Source of the DNA: Allomuricauda sp. F6463D
GTDB taxonomy: Bacteria; Bacteroidota; Bacteroidia; Flavobacteriales; Flavobacteriaceae
Assembly: GCF_023015965.1 (NCBI RefSeq)
Contig: NZ_JALKAN010000001.1
Span: forward strand, 62,001 to 126,000
Direction: 5' to 3'
Length of the DNA: 64,000 nucleotides
How positions within the stretch are numbered: the stretch's first letter is position 1; every line of letters begins with the position of its first letter. A program made the position numbers and the translations under genes. Of this stretch, positions 19,901 to 28,587 are shown piece after piece. The notes under the pieces are model-generated. The model was not told where the DNA came from, did no database searches, and worked only from the letters and a program-made list of their open reading frames with translations.

Positions 19901-20003
19901 AGGAATATTGATCCGTCACCTTCCCGGTGATTCTTTTTTCCTGTGCCTGGGCATGGGATATGCCTATGAAGACAAGCATCAGAATAACAAATTTGATTCT
20001 CAT
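16923..20003 (-). CDS. SusC/RagA-family TonB-linked outer-membrane transporter
   Basis: A 1026-residue outer-membrane protein. It has a cleavable signal (MLVFIGISHAQAQ), a carboxypeptidase-regulatory-like beta-sandwich (ITGKVTDQYSLPLPGANILVKG), a TonB-box region (EVVVTAALG), a plug domain with LRGNRSLLGNNQALIVVDG and the SusC motif SEAANGVLVITTKKG, then a barrel ending in LTVTF. It imports a substrate with energy from TonB-ExbBD. It lacks the N-terminal STN domain, so it is not a sigma/anti-sigma signalling transporter, unlike the SusC at 50.6 kb. It leads the operon with SusD and the lipoprotein. Confidence 0.93.
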   Translation of the reverse strand: MRIKFVILMLVFIGISHAQAQEKRITGKVTDQYSLPLPGANILVKGTQNGTLTDFDGNYSINALEGQVLVFSYVGQETKEISVGSSNIIDVQLNESAEALQEVVVTAALGIERNPKELSYSIDNLGNDDITQTKAVNVATAMVGKVSGLQINTLNNGVNPDTRVVLRGNRSLLGNNQALIVVDGFPSSRGVLDRINPNDIDNVSILKGANASALYGSEAANGVLVITTKKGKGKLQFTYNNSIQFETVSYLPELQDEFGVGGFPDGTLWPLENVNWGPRYDGRMVAASETLDDGSVFLVPFSPIPDNHKNFFETGFSTRHGITVSGGDENSDFLFSLDQTNTSGTVPKDQYNRTNARLKASREYGKFKIGGNLSFFRSHANLVGSGGRQDRPLYWNVLNTPLHIPLSEMKNWRTGKFTSNEVSYYRFYENPYFIVDTQREKTDLQEFNLLVNASYQITDWLTATLNTGYTGSSQNFKREFGAFTYAFHLQETYSEIDPYGARTEDAMVNSTRLNNDFILRFDKDITKDINTKLTLGHNTRLTTRKEIRVNGANLIIPDFYNVSTRTGDLVGSEGTELFRKVGVYGDLTIGYKDYLFLSATARNDWSSTLPEDNRSFFYPGAGVSFVASNAFPAITGDKGINYLKTSFNITKTGNDPGIYATQGIFFAPDNFPYGSTAGLSQSSRDPDSNLSPEFTTSIEAAMELSMFKSRLNLNATAYKTNSTDQIIPVNVSFASGAASSLINIGEIENLGLEVDLNGTLLKSTDFSWDLGINYSGYKSKVLSLANGVDELDIGGFASAQIIAKVGEPYPQIRTTAYLRDNQGRVIVDDDGDPIQDSQNQIQGKTTPDYIVGLNTTIKYKNWKLYAVADYRTGHVFFNDIVNALEFTGLTQHSVTAGRQPFVFPNSSYSDRNGGFVANTNRLTSGGGNAFWDAYNEVKENYVTDATTLKLREVALSYTFSPKILERLAVENLSIGLFGRNLLTLRPKDNIYTDPEFNFTTGNAIGVGTQSQTPPTRQYGMNLTVTF

Positions 20004-20528
20004 AGAGTTTACATAATTAAGTTAGACTACTTTTTGCACGACTCCGGGGAAAGCACTGTTACCTAGTATGGAACTAACTCAAAAAACTCAACTTAATATG
20101 GACTTGGTCCTTCTTAACTTGTAAAGGCTTCAATGCTGACCCCGAATGATTGTGCACTGCAAATGAAAAGGTGGTGGAGCTAACCTATGTTTATCAAAAA
20201 CGGGATTAACCATATTACCGATGTAGATTAACGGATTTATAATCATATTGGAGATAACAGGGAATTATCATTTCATGGAGCTATACGGTGTCACAAAGTT
20301 GTGTGGATACGATGCGTTTTTAAAGTCTTTTTATTGTAATGGGATAGAGGAATAATCCATGCAACCTCTTTACCGTGACATATAGGATCTTTGTTTTATT
20401 GGGACTTATAAAATGAAAATTTCCGATTATATCTGTAGCAATTTAAAGTGATAAAAAATTATTTATCCAGAGAGTAATGGAAGAAAAACATAAAGCATCA
20501 GGCCTTATCTGGAATAGGGTACAAGAGG
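20004..20528. other. Promoter-bearing intergenic region upstream of susC
   Basis: About 525 bases between the AraC regulator gene and susC, both on the minus strand. No gene is seen. The susC promoter should lie within the first 150 bases (20004-20150), but I could not pick a convincing TAnnTTTG element. A short inverted repeat CACAA/TTGTG at 20292-20303 is too weak to call. Confidence 0.5.
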
Positions 20529-21464
20529 TTAATGATTACAATTGTATAATTCTGGGAGTTTTTTTTGATTTTTTCGATACTGGGTCGGGGTACAGCCTTC
20601 AAATTTTTTAAAAGCCTTATAAAAAGATACCCTATTGTTAAAACCCGCTTGATATCCAATATCTGTTACACCGGAATACCGGTCTTGCCGAATAAGTTCC
20701 TTCGCCTCGTTGATACGAAACTTATTGATATAGTCGTAAAAGCCCAACGCGTAGTTTTGGTTTATGGTTTGGGACAGATGATATCTTGTAATGGAAAGTC
20801 TTTTGGCCAGATCTTCAAGGTTTAGGTTATTGTCAAGGAAAGGTTTCTCTTCGATCATCAATCTGTCCAATTTATTGACAAACTGAATCATGAGCTCTTT
20901 GGATAATCCAGAATTAACATATTTTGCTTCATTGTTGTCGAGATAGGAATCCTTTTTGGATGTATGTATTTTCTTGTAGAATACCAATGTCAAATCCGTA
21001 ATTATCATTACGAAGCTAGCGAATACATAAATGGAAGCAAGACTGTAAGCCAATATTGTCTGGCCTAGATCGGTAATCCAATGGTCCATGTTGACCCCAA
21101 AAAAAACAATGAACAGTGCAAAATATAAACCTATGGCCTTATATGTGAAAATTTTCTGTGCCACTGTCTTTACACCTTTAAAAGAATTAAATATCAGGAC
21201 AAAGGATAATGCGGTATAAAGCATCAAATAGGAAATCTGGATAATACCGAACCAATTTGACAGTTTTGGTGAATAAAACCAATTGAAAACCCCACTAAGA
21301 CCGAAATATACCAAGGCAATGGCAAATGGGGTGAAATGTACTATATCCTTTTTCGTCAGTTTATTACATATTCTTTGCTTGATCAAAACATGAATAAGTG
21401 GAGCTAGGATCAAGGAATAAAAAAGTAGTGTTCTATTAAAATTTACGTCTACAGCCAACTCCAA
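20529..21464 (-). CDS. Membrane-anchored AraC-family transcriptional regulator
   Basis: A 311-residue protein. The first half has about five or six hydrophobic segments (for example LLFYSLILAPLIHVLI and LASIYVFASFVMIITDLTLVFY), so the sensor part is in the membrane. The C-terminal 110 residues are an AraC HTH pair: NLEDLAKRLSITRYHLSQTIN and VTDIGYQAGFNNRVSFYKAFKKFEGCTPTQYRKNQ. It lies between susC and the iron-uptake genes, all on the same strand, and may control either. Its own leader carries an ECF-type promoter (21599-21626) and a 19-base inverted repeat. The signal it senses is unknown. Confidence 0.87.
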   Translation of the reverse strand: MELAVDVNFNRTLLFYSLILAPLIHVLIKQRICNKLTKKDIVHFTPFAIALVYFGLSGVFNWFYSPKLSNWFGIIQISYLMLYTALSFVLIFNSFKGVKTVAQKIFTYKAIGLYFALFIVFFGVNMDHWITDLGQTILAYSLASIYVFASFVMIITDLTLVFYKKIHTSKKDSYLDNNEAKYVNSGLSKELMIQFVNKLDRLMIEEKPFLDNNLNLEDLAKRLSITRYHLSQTINQNYALGFYDYINKFRINEAKELIRQDRYSGVTDIGYQAGFNNRVSFYKAFKKFEGCTPTQYRKNQKKLPELYNCNH

Positions 21465-21547
21465 TATGATTAATTAAAACGTATAACGCTATCGCAAAAC
21501 AAGATAGACTTCAGTTATATCTATAGTACCTAATAAAGGCAGGTTAT

Positions 21548-21566
21548 CCAATGGTATGCCCATTGG
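21548..21566. promoter_or_regulatory. 19-bp inverted repeat in the AraC gene leader
   Basis: Arms CCAATGG and CCATTGG with a five-base spacer, between the putative ECF promoter and the AraC start codon. It could be an operator or an RNA hairpin in the 5' leader. Seen directly; function not shown. Confidence 0.4.
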
Positions 21567-21598
21567 TATCCCAAACCATCGATAGGTACGTTGTTTCA

Positions 21599-21626
21599 TT
21601 AGATGTTCCATACAGGTTTTGGTTAC
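21599..21626 (-). promoter_or_regulatory. ECF-sigma-type promoter (member a) upstream of the AraC gene
   Basis: On the minus strand TATTGTAACC, 15 bases, CATCTAA. It matches the shared element described for the sigma factor gene at 35.7 kb, including exact spacing. The AraC start is about 135 bases downstream. Confidence 0.6.
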
Positions 21627-21647
21627 AATATTTTAAAGAACCATTGG

Positions 21648-21678
21648 AAAGCCCTTTTTTCAATATAAACGGGCTTTT
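21648..21678 (-). terminator. Possible terminator after the PepSY gene
   Basis: Arms AAAGCCC (21648-21654) and GGGCTTT (21671-21677) with a 16-base loop, about 45 bases after the restored PepSY stop. The trailing T-run is short on both strands, so this is a modest call. Confidence 0.45.
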
Positions 21679-21722
21679 CATTTGAAAATAAGGGAATACA
21701 GTCATGTCCCCCGACCCAAGTC

Positions 21723-22968
21723 CTAAGTTCTAGTTTTAACCTTGCTTTGGACCAGAAATCCTAATAAGATCAAAATGAGGCTCATTCCGAACAAGGGAAA
21801 AACTATGCCTAAAACCGTCATGGCAATTATTGCACCATTGACCGGGCCAATTTTTTTTTGGCAACTTAGGCGTTCCCCATTGCCCGCTCTTTTTTCGTAG
21901 GCTATAGGAAACAAGGGCAGCAATCGCCATAATCGCCACCACCAATGCTATGAAAAGCATCAAGTACCAATTCCATGGACCAAACTGGCCTTGGTGGAAA
22001 GCCATGAGCCACATCCTACCCCGCATCAGCACACCTACATCGGACCATGTCTGTTTCAAAATTAGGTCGCCACTGTATTGATCATAGTGATATTTCACCT
22101 GGCGTCCAAGGTCTTTGTAATACGTGTTGAATATACTGTATGTACTTGATTCATTCTTTGGTAATTCGATGTTGGTCTCCCCCGGAAGATTCAGGCTTAT
22201 TGCAATGTCAACGATATCATCCAAGAGTACTTTGCCACTGATTTTTTCCGATTGCAGACCAATTCCTGACCAAGTAGGGGGATAACCGGTATGGGTCACT
22301 TTCTGGATCCATTTAAAATTATTGCCCACAATATCGGTCCATGGAAATGCTCCGGCCAGGACCAGTAACAACAATCCAGAGATCCAAAATCCAATAATGG
22401 AATGAAGATCTCGGAAAAAAATACGCCGACCTGCTTTTGTCCTGGGAAGGATTAAGGCCAATAATCCTTGTTTGGACGAAGGCCAAAATATATAGATACC
22501 GGTAATGATCAATACAATGAGCCAGCTGGCCACCAATTCAACGATTTTAGTACCAAAACGCCCCATAAGAAGTTCACCGTGGATTTTTCGGACCTTGTAC
22601 ATAGATCCTTCTTGGGTTTTGATCTTACCGGTTACCTTACCCTTATAAGGATCGATGAAGAGGCTGGATTCCCGGGAAAATTTCCCGGATACAAATTCCG
22701 TGGCCCTGTCCTTTTCCAATGGTACTTTCATGACATTGGGACTTTTGGATAGCTCCTTGCATGCCATCTCCCATTGCTGTTGATAGGGTATGGGAATCCC
22801 CGATGCCTCAATCTTCTTGATCGGTTCATATACCTTTTTTTCGTAATCATGGTTAAAAAGATAGATGCCCCCGGTGATGGAAAGCACAAGGATAAAGGGG
22901 AGCGTTATGAGTCCTGCAATAAAATGCCATCTCCAGAGCCATTGGTTCAATAATCTGTTTTTTTTCAT
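21723..22968 (-). CDS. PepSY-domain membrane protein (siderophore reductase-like), frameshifted in an A9 tract
   Basis: A PepSY-associated transmembrane protein, normally about 400 residues, found beside TonB receptors and thought to help ferric-siderophore reduction at the inner membrane. The N-terminus LNQWLWRWHFIAGLITLPFI, the helix LVASWLIVLIITGIYIFW and RDLHSIIGFWISGLLLLVLAG are classic. As written the frame runs to 21736, but from about residue 370 it becomes an unrelated Cys/His/Trp-rich tail. The +1/-1 frame immediately reads KKIGPVNGAIIAM, GIVFPLFGMSLILILLGF, the missing last helix, ending at 21723. The switch is at a run of nine A (minus strand, near 21851-21859); eight A would give the full protein. 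Slippage, phase variation, mutation or a sequencing error could explain it. Confidence 0.82.
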
Positions 22969-23022
22969 GTATCCAAATCTTGGGGTTCCGCCTGGCTACA
23001 CCCTGGTAGCACCCAATCCGTT

Positions 23023-25338
23023 CTAAAAAAAGTATCGTATGCCTCCATGCAAAGCTAAAGGGTTACCTATAGAGTAGCTGTTCTGACCTGTGAAACTACT
23101 ATAGCTTGCACTGGCAGCATACAGTTCGTCAAAAACGTTCAACACATGCCCCCAAAGTTCGACATGCTTAAAATGGTAGGTGGCACGTAAGTTGAAAATA
23201 CTGTGCCCCTTATAGGTGGCAGTACCCAAAGTGCCATCACCATGGTCCACCTGTCCTTCGAAACTTGTTGCGTAGCGACCCACCAATTCATGCTCCAGGG
23301 TAATACTCATTTTGTCCGATGGGCGATGGGTCAACCGGGTAGTTCCCAATAACTTTGGGGCCGTTTCCCTGTCCGTATCGGAATAATCGGACCCACCGTC
23401 AAAAAAACTAAGATATCTGTGTCGTGCATAGCTGCCACTGTGCGACAGTGTCCATTTTTGGGTAGGGGTGAACCTTAGTCCATATTCAAGACCATATGAC
23501 CTTGTCCGTCCTGCATTTGTATTGATGATGGTATCATCTACGTCCCTAATGCTGATTAGCGTGTTCTTTCCATTAAGTAGGTATAGGGATACATCAAGTT
23601 TTATTCGCTCCGACAAGCTTAAATACCCACCGATTTCATAGTTGTCGTAGATGCTGGGCCTAATATCCATAAGAACGTTCCGGTTACGGTACAGTGTCGA
23701 TACCTGTGGTGGGGAAAAACCTTGAGAATAGTTCGCATAGATTCCAGATTGTGTCCCAAAATTATAGTTCAATCCCAATTTGGGTGCAAAATTATCATAG
23801 GTGTCCTTGGAATCGTCCGGACCGACCCCGATGGCTAGATTTCTATAATCGTATTGAAAGCGGTCGTAACGGATCGCGGCTGTCATCTTCATTTTTCTCA
23901 TGGGTATGAATTCGTACTGGGCAAAACCTGCATAGTTAAGGATAGCGGCTTCGTAGTTCAGGATATAATTTCCATGCTGTACTGTAAAATCACTATTTCT
24001 TCCAGTCTCCGTATCCACGGTCACTGACGTAGCTTCCGCTATATAGTCCTGAGGGGAATAATCGATGGTCCCCCCGAATACCATTTTGGAATCTAGCAAC
24101 CCAAAATCTGTTTTGTGTTGGATCAAGGCCATATAACTCTTGTAATGGTTGGAGTTGATTTCTCCTGAACCAAGACCCGTGAGTATACCCTGTTCCCTGA
24201 ACTGCGCAATGCGGTAGGAGGGAATCTGGTCCATCCGGTTGTTTCTAAAAACAAGGTTGAACGAAGTCTTGTTGCGAAAATTCCAACGGGTCTCCAGAGT
24301 ACTCCGAATACGAAACGCCAGAGCTTCCCGGTCCGTAAAGGTTTGGTCGCTCTCGAAATTTTCAGATGAATAATCTTCTTCACTGAGGGATCCTGTCATA
24401 TCAGAACGGTAATCGACGAGGTCCAGGACATTTGTCCATTTTAGGCCATTGGAGATATCCAATACGGTTTTGAAGGTCAAGGCCATTTTTTCATAATCAC
24501 TATGTTGAATGGGCCCATTACTACGCTGTACATATTGGGTACCCAGATAAAAGCCCAAATTGTTGTTGGGTGAGTCGGAAAGTTCAAGGTCATAGCGCAG
24601 AAGACCGAGGTCGTTTCCCTGTATCCCCAAATTTCCACTGAAGTACTGCGTAGGTTTCTTGGTAATAAAATTAAAACTTCCCCCAATGGATTCACTTCCA
24701 TAAATGCTCGAAGCTGGCCCCTTGAGGACTTCGATTCTCTCATAGGACAGGTCGTTCATTTCCAATAGGGCATTGTGGTTAAAAACGGAAGTCGGGCGTA
24801 TTGGCAGACCATCTTCCAAGTATAAAAAAAGTGCTTTGGTGGAAATGGGAGATCGGACAGACATCATGTGCTGCTCATTGCTAGCAGTGCGAGAAGTCAT
24901 CATAAATACCCCTGGAACCTGGTTGACGATCTGGTCGATGCCAAAAGCTTTTGTCTCCGCCAAATCCTTGGTACCGATAACATTGATTGCCGCGGGTACC
25001 TCAGATCGCTTTTGATTTTCCCGATTCCCAGTGACCACCACCTCGATCAAACTTGTATTCTGCTCTTGGAGGATAATTGGATTGGTTCCATCGCTTAACA
25101 ATAGCACCTTTGTCTGGAAACCCACATGGCTAACTGTTACCTTGGGATTGTCAAGGGCTATGCTAAAATAGCCATCCATATTCGTTATGGTACCCATGGA
25201 TTTATCCGAAACGGATACGATGTCCACGCCCATGAGTGGAACTAGATTTTGGTCGGTCACCCATCCTTGGTATATGGTTTGGGCGTTTCCGACCGCCCCT
25301 GTCAATAAGGTGACAAGGACAAATAATATTTGTTTCAT
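23023..25338 (-). CDS. TonB-dependent siderophore-type outer-membrane receptor
   Basis: A 771-residue receptor with a signal peptide (LVTLLTGAVGNAQ), a carboxypeptidase-regulatory-like domain (YQGWVTDQNLVPLMGVDIVS), the TonB box EVVVTGNRE, a plug (AINVIGTKDL, GIDQIVNQVPGVFM, GPASSIYGSESIGGSFNF) and a barrel ending in GIRYFF. It has no SusD partner, and the next gene is a PepSY protein, a pairing usual for ferric-siderophore or haem import. The substrate cannot be read from sequence. It likely shares a transcript with the small Cys-motif protein upstream. Confidence 0.9.
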   Translation of the reverse strand: MKQILFVLVTLLTGAVGNAQTIYQGWVTDQNLVPLMGVDIVSVSDKSMGTITNMDGYFSIALDNPKVTVSHVGFQTKVLLLSDGTNPIILQEQNTSLIEVVVTGNRENQKRSEVPAAINVIGTKDLAETKAFGIDQIVNQVPGVFMMTSRTASNEQHMMSVRSPISTKALFLYLEDGLPIRPTSVFNHNALLEMNDLSYERIEVLKGPASSIYGSESIGGSFNFITKKPTQYFSGNLGIQGNDLGLLRYDLELSDSPNNNLGFYLGTQYVQRSNGPIQHSDYEKMALTFKTVLDISNGLKWTNVLDLVDYRSDMTGSLSEEDYSSENFESDQTFTDREALAFRIRSTLETRWNFRNKTSFNLVFRNNRMDQIPSYRIAQFREQGILTGLGSGEINSNHYKSYMALIQHKTDFGLLDSKMVFGGTIDYSPQDYIAEATSVTVDTETGRNSDFTVQHGNYILNYEAAILNYAGFAQYEFIPMRKMKMTAAIRYDRFQYDYRNLAIGVGPDDSKDTYDNFAPKLGLNYNFGTQSGIYANYSQGFSPPQVSTLYRNRNVLMDIRPSIYDNYEIGGYLSLSERIKLDVSLYLLNGKNTLISIRDVDDTIINTNAGRTRSYGLEYGLRFTPTQKWTLSHSGSYARHRYLSFFDGGSDYSDTDRETAPKLLGTTRLTHRPSDKMSITLEHELVGRYATSFEGQVDHGDGTLGTATYKGHSIFNLRATYHFKHVELWGHVLNVFDELYAASASYSSFTGQNSYSIGNPLALHGGIRYFF

Positions 25339-25443
25339 TTATCTTATTGTTAAGTAATTGGATTATGTTGACAATAACAAGTAGAAGGCATATCCCTATC
25401 TGTTGATAAGGAGGGTATCGTCTATTTTTGTTGTAGCGCAATG

Positions 25444-25824
25444 TTAAAGGAGAACGCTCGGCGGATGAAAATCCGAAAAACTATAGAGATAGAAGTAATT
25501 TTCGGTATGTCCAAAAAAGGTTTTGTTTTCCATGGTAAAGATGATAGTTGAAGTGATATATGTAATGACCATCAATCCTATGGGGAACTCATAGATATTG
25601 ATTTCAGGAAAACTGTCCTGTTGATCCCCATGATCTTTTTGATACTGTAACTTCTTCATCAAATAGCATTTTCCATTACATTCCAATTCTGGTTTATCCG
25701 AATTAATACAAAGAAAATTGGCTATATAATCCTGGTTTACAGCAAAATTGATCAAAGGTACTATAGGTCGTGCCAAACCAATGAGGTAAAGCAGTATTAA
25801 AAAAAGTGGTACCTGACATTTCAT
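25444..25824 (-). CDS. Small membrane protein with CNGKCYL motif, iron-locus associated
   Basis: About 126 residues with a hydrophobic N-terminus (VPLFLILLYLIGLARPIVPLINF), a motif LCINSDKPELECNGKCYLMKKL, and a second hydrophobic segment (FPIGLMVITYITSTIIF). Proteins with a CxGKCYL-like motif commonly stand next to TonB receptors in Bacteroidota (from general knowledge). I chose ATG at 25824; the longer frame starts with TTG at 25863 and overlaps another frame's stop, which is less likely. It is 105 bases upstream of the receptor. Metal or haem handling is inferred from motif and place only. Confidence 0.65.
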   Translation of the reverse strand: MKCQVPLFLILLYLIGLARPIVPLINFAVNQDYIANFLCINSDKPELECNGKCYLMKKLQYQKDHGDQQDSFPEINIYEFPIGLMVITYITSTIIFTMENKTFFGHTENYFYLYSFSDFHPPSVLL

Positions 25825-25863
25825 GATCGGTCCTATATGATTAGAATAAAGTACATCTTTCAA

Positions 25864-26421
25864 CGATCTTCGTTCCGGGAAACCCCCAAAGTGCTATGTC
25901 GATTCAATTTATCGAAGACAAAGGTCACGGGTAGGTTAGGTTTATGGATAAATACAGGTCTTGTCATCATGGTTTTCGCGGCTCCTCGATGACAGGTTGT
26001 GTGTCTGGTTTTGGAGGATGGGAATCGGGACATCCGTCCAGGCTTTTCTGTTTTAATTGGCAACGAATGAGGTGACCAAAAACAATTTTTTGGATTATCG
26101 AATAATTGTTGCCATGATTGTTGATATAGGTACGCTTGCCGTTGCACATGAAATTTGTATTTATTTTGCCGATGCCCCCTGACATAAAGAAGCTCTATTT
26201 TAAAAGTCTTGTCTCCCGCTTCTTTTTGGGGTGTTTTATGTTTTTTATAAACCTTTGATTGAATCAAAGCTTTTCTATAATTGATGAATTCAAACAACAT
26301 CTGAAATGGCATGAATAGCTTTCGTTCTGGTTGTGGTTGATTGAAACAATCGATTATTTTGAGTTTTAATACCGAATGCTACCTATATATTTCTGATAAT
26401 GGTGATGTTGTTACTGGTAGA
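25864..26421. other. Leader or gene-poor region upstream of the iron-uptake genes
   Basis: About 560 bases downstream of a putative ECF promoter and upstream of the CNGKC gene. A 150-codon minus-strand frame (25860-26312, ATG start) is open, but its composition is rich in Lys, Arg, His, Thr and Trp with no family resemblance, and a second overlapping frame of 72 codons is equally open. I cannot support either as a gene. It may be a long 5' leader or decayed sequence. Confidence 0.4.
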
Positions 26422-26449
26422 TTGGATGTCATAAAACAGTTTGGGTTAC
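26422..26449 (-). promoter_or_regulatory. ECF-sigma-type promoter (member b) upstream of the iron-uptake genes
   Basis: On the minus strand AATTTGTAACC, 15 bases, CATCCAA. Same spacing and elements as the other copies. The first gene I trust downstream (CNGKC protein) starts about 600 bases later, so the link to it is uncertain. Confidence 0.5.
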
Positions 26450-26668
26450 AAATTTTAAGAAGTTTAAGACATGTTTGTGGTCCTTGGCATGCTATAATTA
26501 GTATGCGACTTTCTTGACTTGGACAGTTTATAAGGAGTTCAGTTCGCTTAAGAATTGTGGGAACGCACGGTTTCCATTGCAAGGAATGGACACCTCATTA
26601 TTAGGCATTTTTATGGGAACATAATATCGACTAGGCAAAAATGGGCCTCATTAAAAAAAGATACTAGA
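26450..26668. other. Intergenic stretch after the DUF488 gene
   Basis: About 220 bases between the promoter-like element and the DUF488 stop. No gene or hairpin seen. Confidence 0.4.
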
Positions 26669-27028
26669 TCAAAAGTATAGCCTACTTTCCAATATGTATT
26701 TCAGTACCAGTGCATGGTTGTGTTTGATGTCTTTTGCAGCATAAAGCAATGTTATATGTTGAGTCTTGGCACGTTTGCAAATAGTATTCAGTTCCTCTTG
26801 TTTGTTTTCTAGTTCTTCCCTATATCTTTTTTCGAACGCTACAAATTTTTTAGGGTCATGGCCAAACCATTTTCTCAAGTGTTCCGAAGGCGCGATCTCT
26901 TTGTTCCAGCTATCGATTTCCGCTTTGCTTTTTGATACTCCCCTGGGCCAAAGACGGTCAATTAGAATGCGGTATCCATCCCTATCGGAAGGCGTTTCAT
27001 ATATTCTTTTTACCTTTATTTTCGACAT
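26669..27028 (-). CDS. DUF488 family protein
   Basis: A 119-residue soluble protein with the DUF488 start VKRIYETPSDRDGYRILIDRLWPRGVSK, here in its short form, and the internal WNKEIAPSEHLRKWFGHDPKKF. The family is common and uncharacterised; its Arg-rich first motif suggests binding of an anionic ligand. It closes a minus-strand run of small redox and detoxification genes, 19 bases after the SDR gene. Function cannot be assigned. Confidence 0.85.
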   Translation of the reverse strand: MSKIKVKRIYETPSDRDGYRILIDRLWPRGVSKSKAEIDSWNKEIAPSEHLRKWFGHDPKKFVAFEKRYREELENKQEELNTICKRAKTQHITLLYAAKDIKHNHALVLKYILESRLYF

Positions 27029-27047
27029 TCTTGTATAGGTGTTTTGG

Positions 27048-27767
27048 TCATTTTTGAGTCGACCTCTTGTTAAACATCGTGCGTACGGTCAGTTCATCGA
27101 TCAACAGGGTATTGGGTGTTTCGAGAACATGGACCACTATATCCGCAAGGTCTTGGGGTAGTATCATGTTGTCGTGGGGATGGATACCGGAGTCTTCGAA
27201 GAACCTGGTGGCAATGGACCCCGGATTTATACAACTTACCCTGATGTTGTGGGGTCGCAGTTCCTTGAACAGGGCCTCGCTGAAACCTTGTATGCCATAT
27301 TTAGTCATACAATAGGCCGTAGCTTCCTGTCTTGAGGTCTTTCCGAGAATAGAACCTATGTTGATGATATGGCATGTCCCTTTTTGCTTTTTCATCAAAG
27401 GGACCAATGTAGCGGTCATATAGAATAGGCCATTGAGGTTGGTTCCAATCATTTCGTCCCATTTCTCCCAGGGCAATTCATCAATTTTCGAAAAATACCC
27501 TGCACCTGCATTGTTGATGAGGATATCTGGTGATCGTACTTCTAAAAAAGTATCTGTCGTCCATTCCATTACAAGTTCCCGATTGGAAACATCCAGTAGT
27601 ACCGGGATAAAACTACTGCTTACTATGTTTTGAAGGGAAGCTAGGTCTTCTGGGTGCCTGGCCAACCCATAAACCAGTGCCCCTTTCTTAACAAGGGAGG
27701 TTGAAATTGCCCTCCCCAGACCCTTGCCAGCTCCGGTGACCACTGCGATTTTATTTTTGAGTTCCAT
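27048..27767 (-). CDS. Short-chain dehydrogenase/reductase
   Basis: A 239-residue NAD(P)-dependent oxidoreductase. The cofactor loop is TGAGKGLGRAIS (residues 11-22), the NNAG motif is at 85-88, and the catalytic Ser, Tyr and Lys are S139, Y152 and K156 (AYCMTKYG). It belongs to the classical SDR type resembling 3-oxoacyl reductases, but substrate is unknown. Four bases separate it from the preceding AhpD-like gene, so it is in that operon. Confidence 0.88.
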   Translation of the reverse strand: MELKNKIAVVTGAGKGLGRAISTSLVKKGALVYGLARHPEDLASLQNIVSSSFIPVLLDVSNRELVMEWTTDTFLEVRSPDILINNAGAGYFSKIDELPWEKWDEMIGTNLNGLFYMTATLVPLMKKQKGTCHIINIGSILGKTSRQEATAYCMTKYGIQGFSEALFKELRPHNIRVSCINPGSIATRFFEDSGIHPHDNMILPQDLADIVVHVLETPNTLLIDELTVRTMFNKRSTQK

Positions 27768-27771
27768 GACC

Positions 27772-28236
27772 TTATATTACTTCTTGTTGATATTGTTCGT
27801 AAACCACGAGGAAACTTTGGGACAGACGGTTCCATCCATTGATGGCAATGATGTAGAGTGTCAATGCCACAAGGTCTTCTTCCGAGAAGTACCCCCGAGT
27901 GGTTTTGTACAGTTCATCTGAAATTCCTTTTTTAGATATCATGGTCAGCGCCTCGGTCCATGCCAAAGCTGCCCTTTCCCTTTCCGAAAACAATGATGAG
28001 GCTTTCCACTTGTCCAGAGCTTCCAAACGCTGTTCATTTTCCCCCATGGCCAAGGCATTCTTGAAATGAACGTCCCGGTGGAGGGTACAACCATTGATTT
28101 GTGATGCTCTCAGTCGCACCAGTTCACATAGCGAGGGTTTGAGATTGGATTTGGAAGCGCATCGCTCCATGTCCAATAGCCCTCTTAAAGCCAAAGGGTT
28201 TGATTTGAGTATATCCAATCTTTCTTTCATATACAC
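27772..28236 (-). CDS. AhpD/carboxymuconolactone-decarboxylase-like protein lacking the CxxC
   Basis: A 154-residue all-helical protein of the AhpD-like superfamily. The motif region reads RASQINGCTLHRDVHFKNA. In relatives of this branch it is usually CxxC followed by His; here C50 is kept but the second Cys is His (H53). That loses the redox disulfide of AhpD peroxidase partners, so the catalytic role is in doubt. It starts just after a second AhpD-like gene with an intact CxxC, six bases away, and precedes the SDR. Confidence 0.85.
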   Translation of the reverse strand: MYMKERLDILKSNPLALRGLLDMERCASKSNLKPSLCELVRLRASQINGCTLHRDVHFKNALAMGENEQRLEALDKWKASSLFSERERAALAWTEALTMISKKGISDELYKTTRGYFSEEDLVALTLYIIAINGWNRLSQSFLVVYEQYQQEVI

Positions 28237-28242
28237 AAGGCT

Positions 28243-28557
28243 TCAATCATCCTTTTCCATTGCTTCCATGGCAATACTGGCATGGGAATAGGCGGCACCT
28301 GCCCGCATTTCAGCGGCCACCCAAATGGCCTCCATAATTTCCTCCTTGCTAGCTCCCTTGCGCAGGGCTAGGGGAGTATGTGCCTTGATGCACCATGGAC
28401 ACTGTGTAACATGTGCCACCGCTACCGCTATGAGCTGCTTTGTCTTTTCATCCAAAACCCCAGCTTTAAAGACCGAGCGACTGAACTTGCGCCAAGCATC
28501 TATCTGTTCTGGAGCGAGGCCGGCTTTTCTCTTTGCCAATTCTTTTTCTGTTTTCAT
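28243..28557 (-). CDS. AhpD-like carboxymuconolactone decarboxylase family protein
   Basis: A 104-residue single-domain protein. The motif HVTQCPWCIKAHT gives C53, C56 and H60, the thiol pair and proton relay used by AhpD-type alkylhydroperoxidases. The C-terminal half EEIMEAIWVAAEMRAGAAYSHA is typical. It sits between OsmC and the Cys-poor paralogue on the minus strand. Peroxide or organic-radical detoxification is the likely role; gamma-carboxymuconolactone decarboxylation is not. Confidence 0.88.
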   Translation of the reverse strand: MKTEKELAKRKAGLAPEQIDAWRKFSRSVFKAGVLDEKTKQLIAVAVAHVTQCPWCIKAHTPLALRKGASKEEIMEAIWVAAEMRAGAAYSHASIAMEAMEKDD

Positions 28558-28587
28558 TACTTTTTACTTTTACAATTAGGGATGGAA

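Noticed and set aside
25860-26312. 150-codon minus-strand frame about 100 bases after promoter b
   Set aside because: Odd composition, no family resemblance, and an overlapping frame is equally open; kept only as a note in the region entry.
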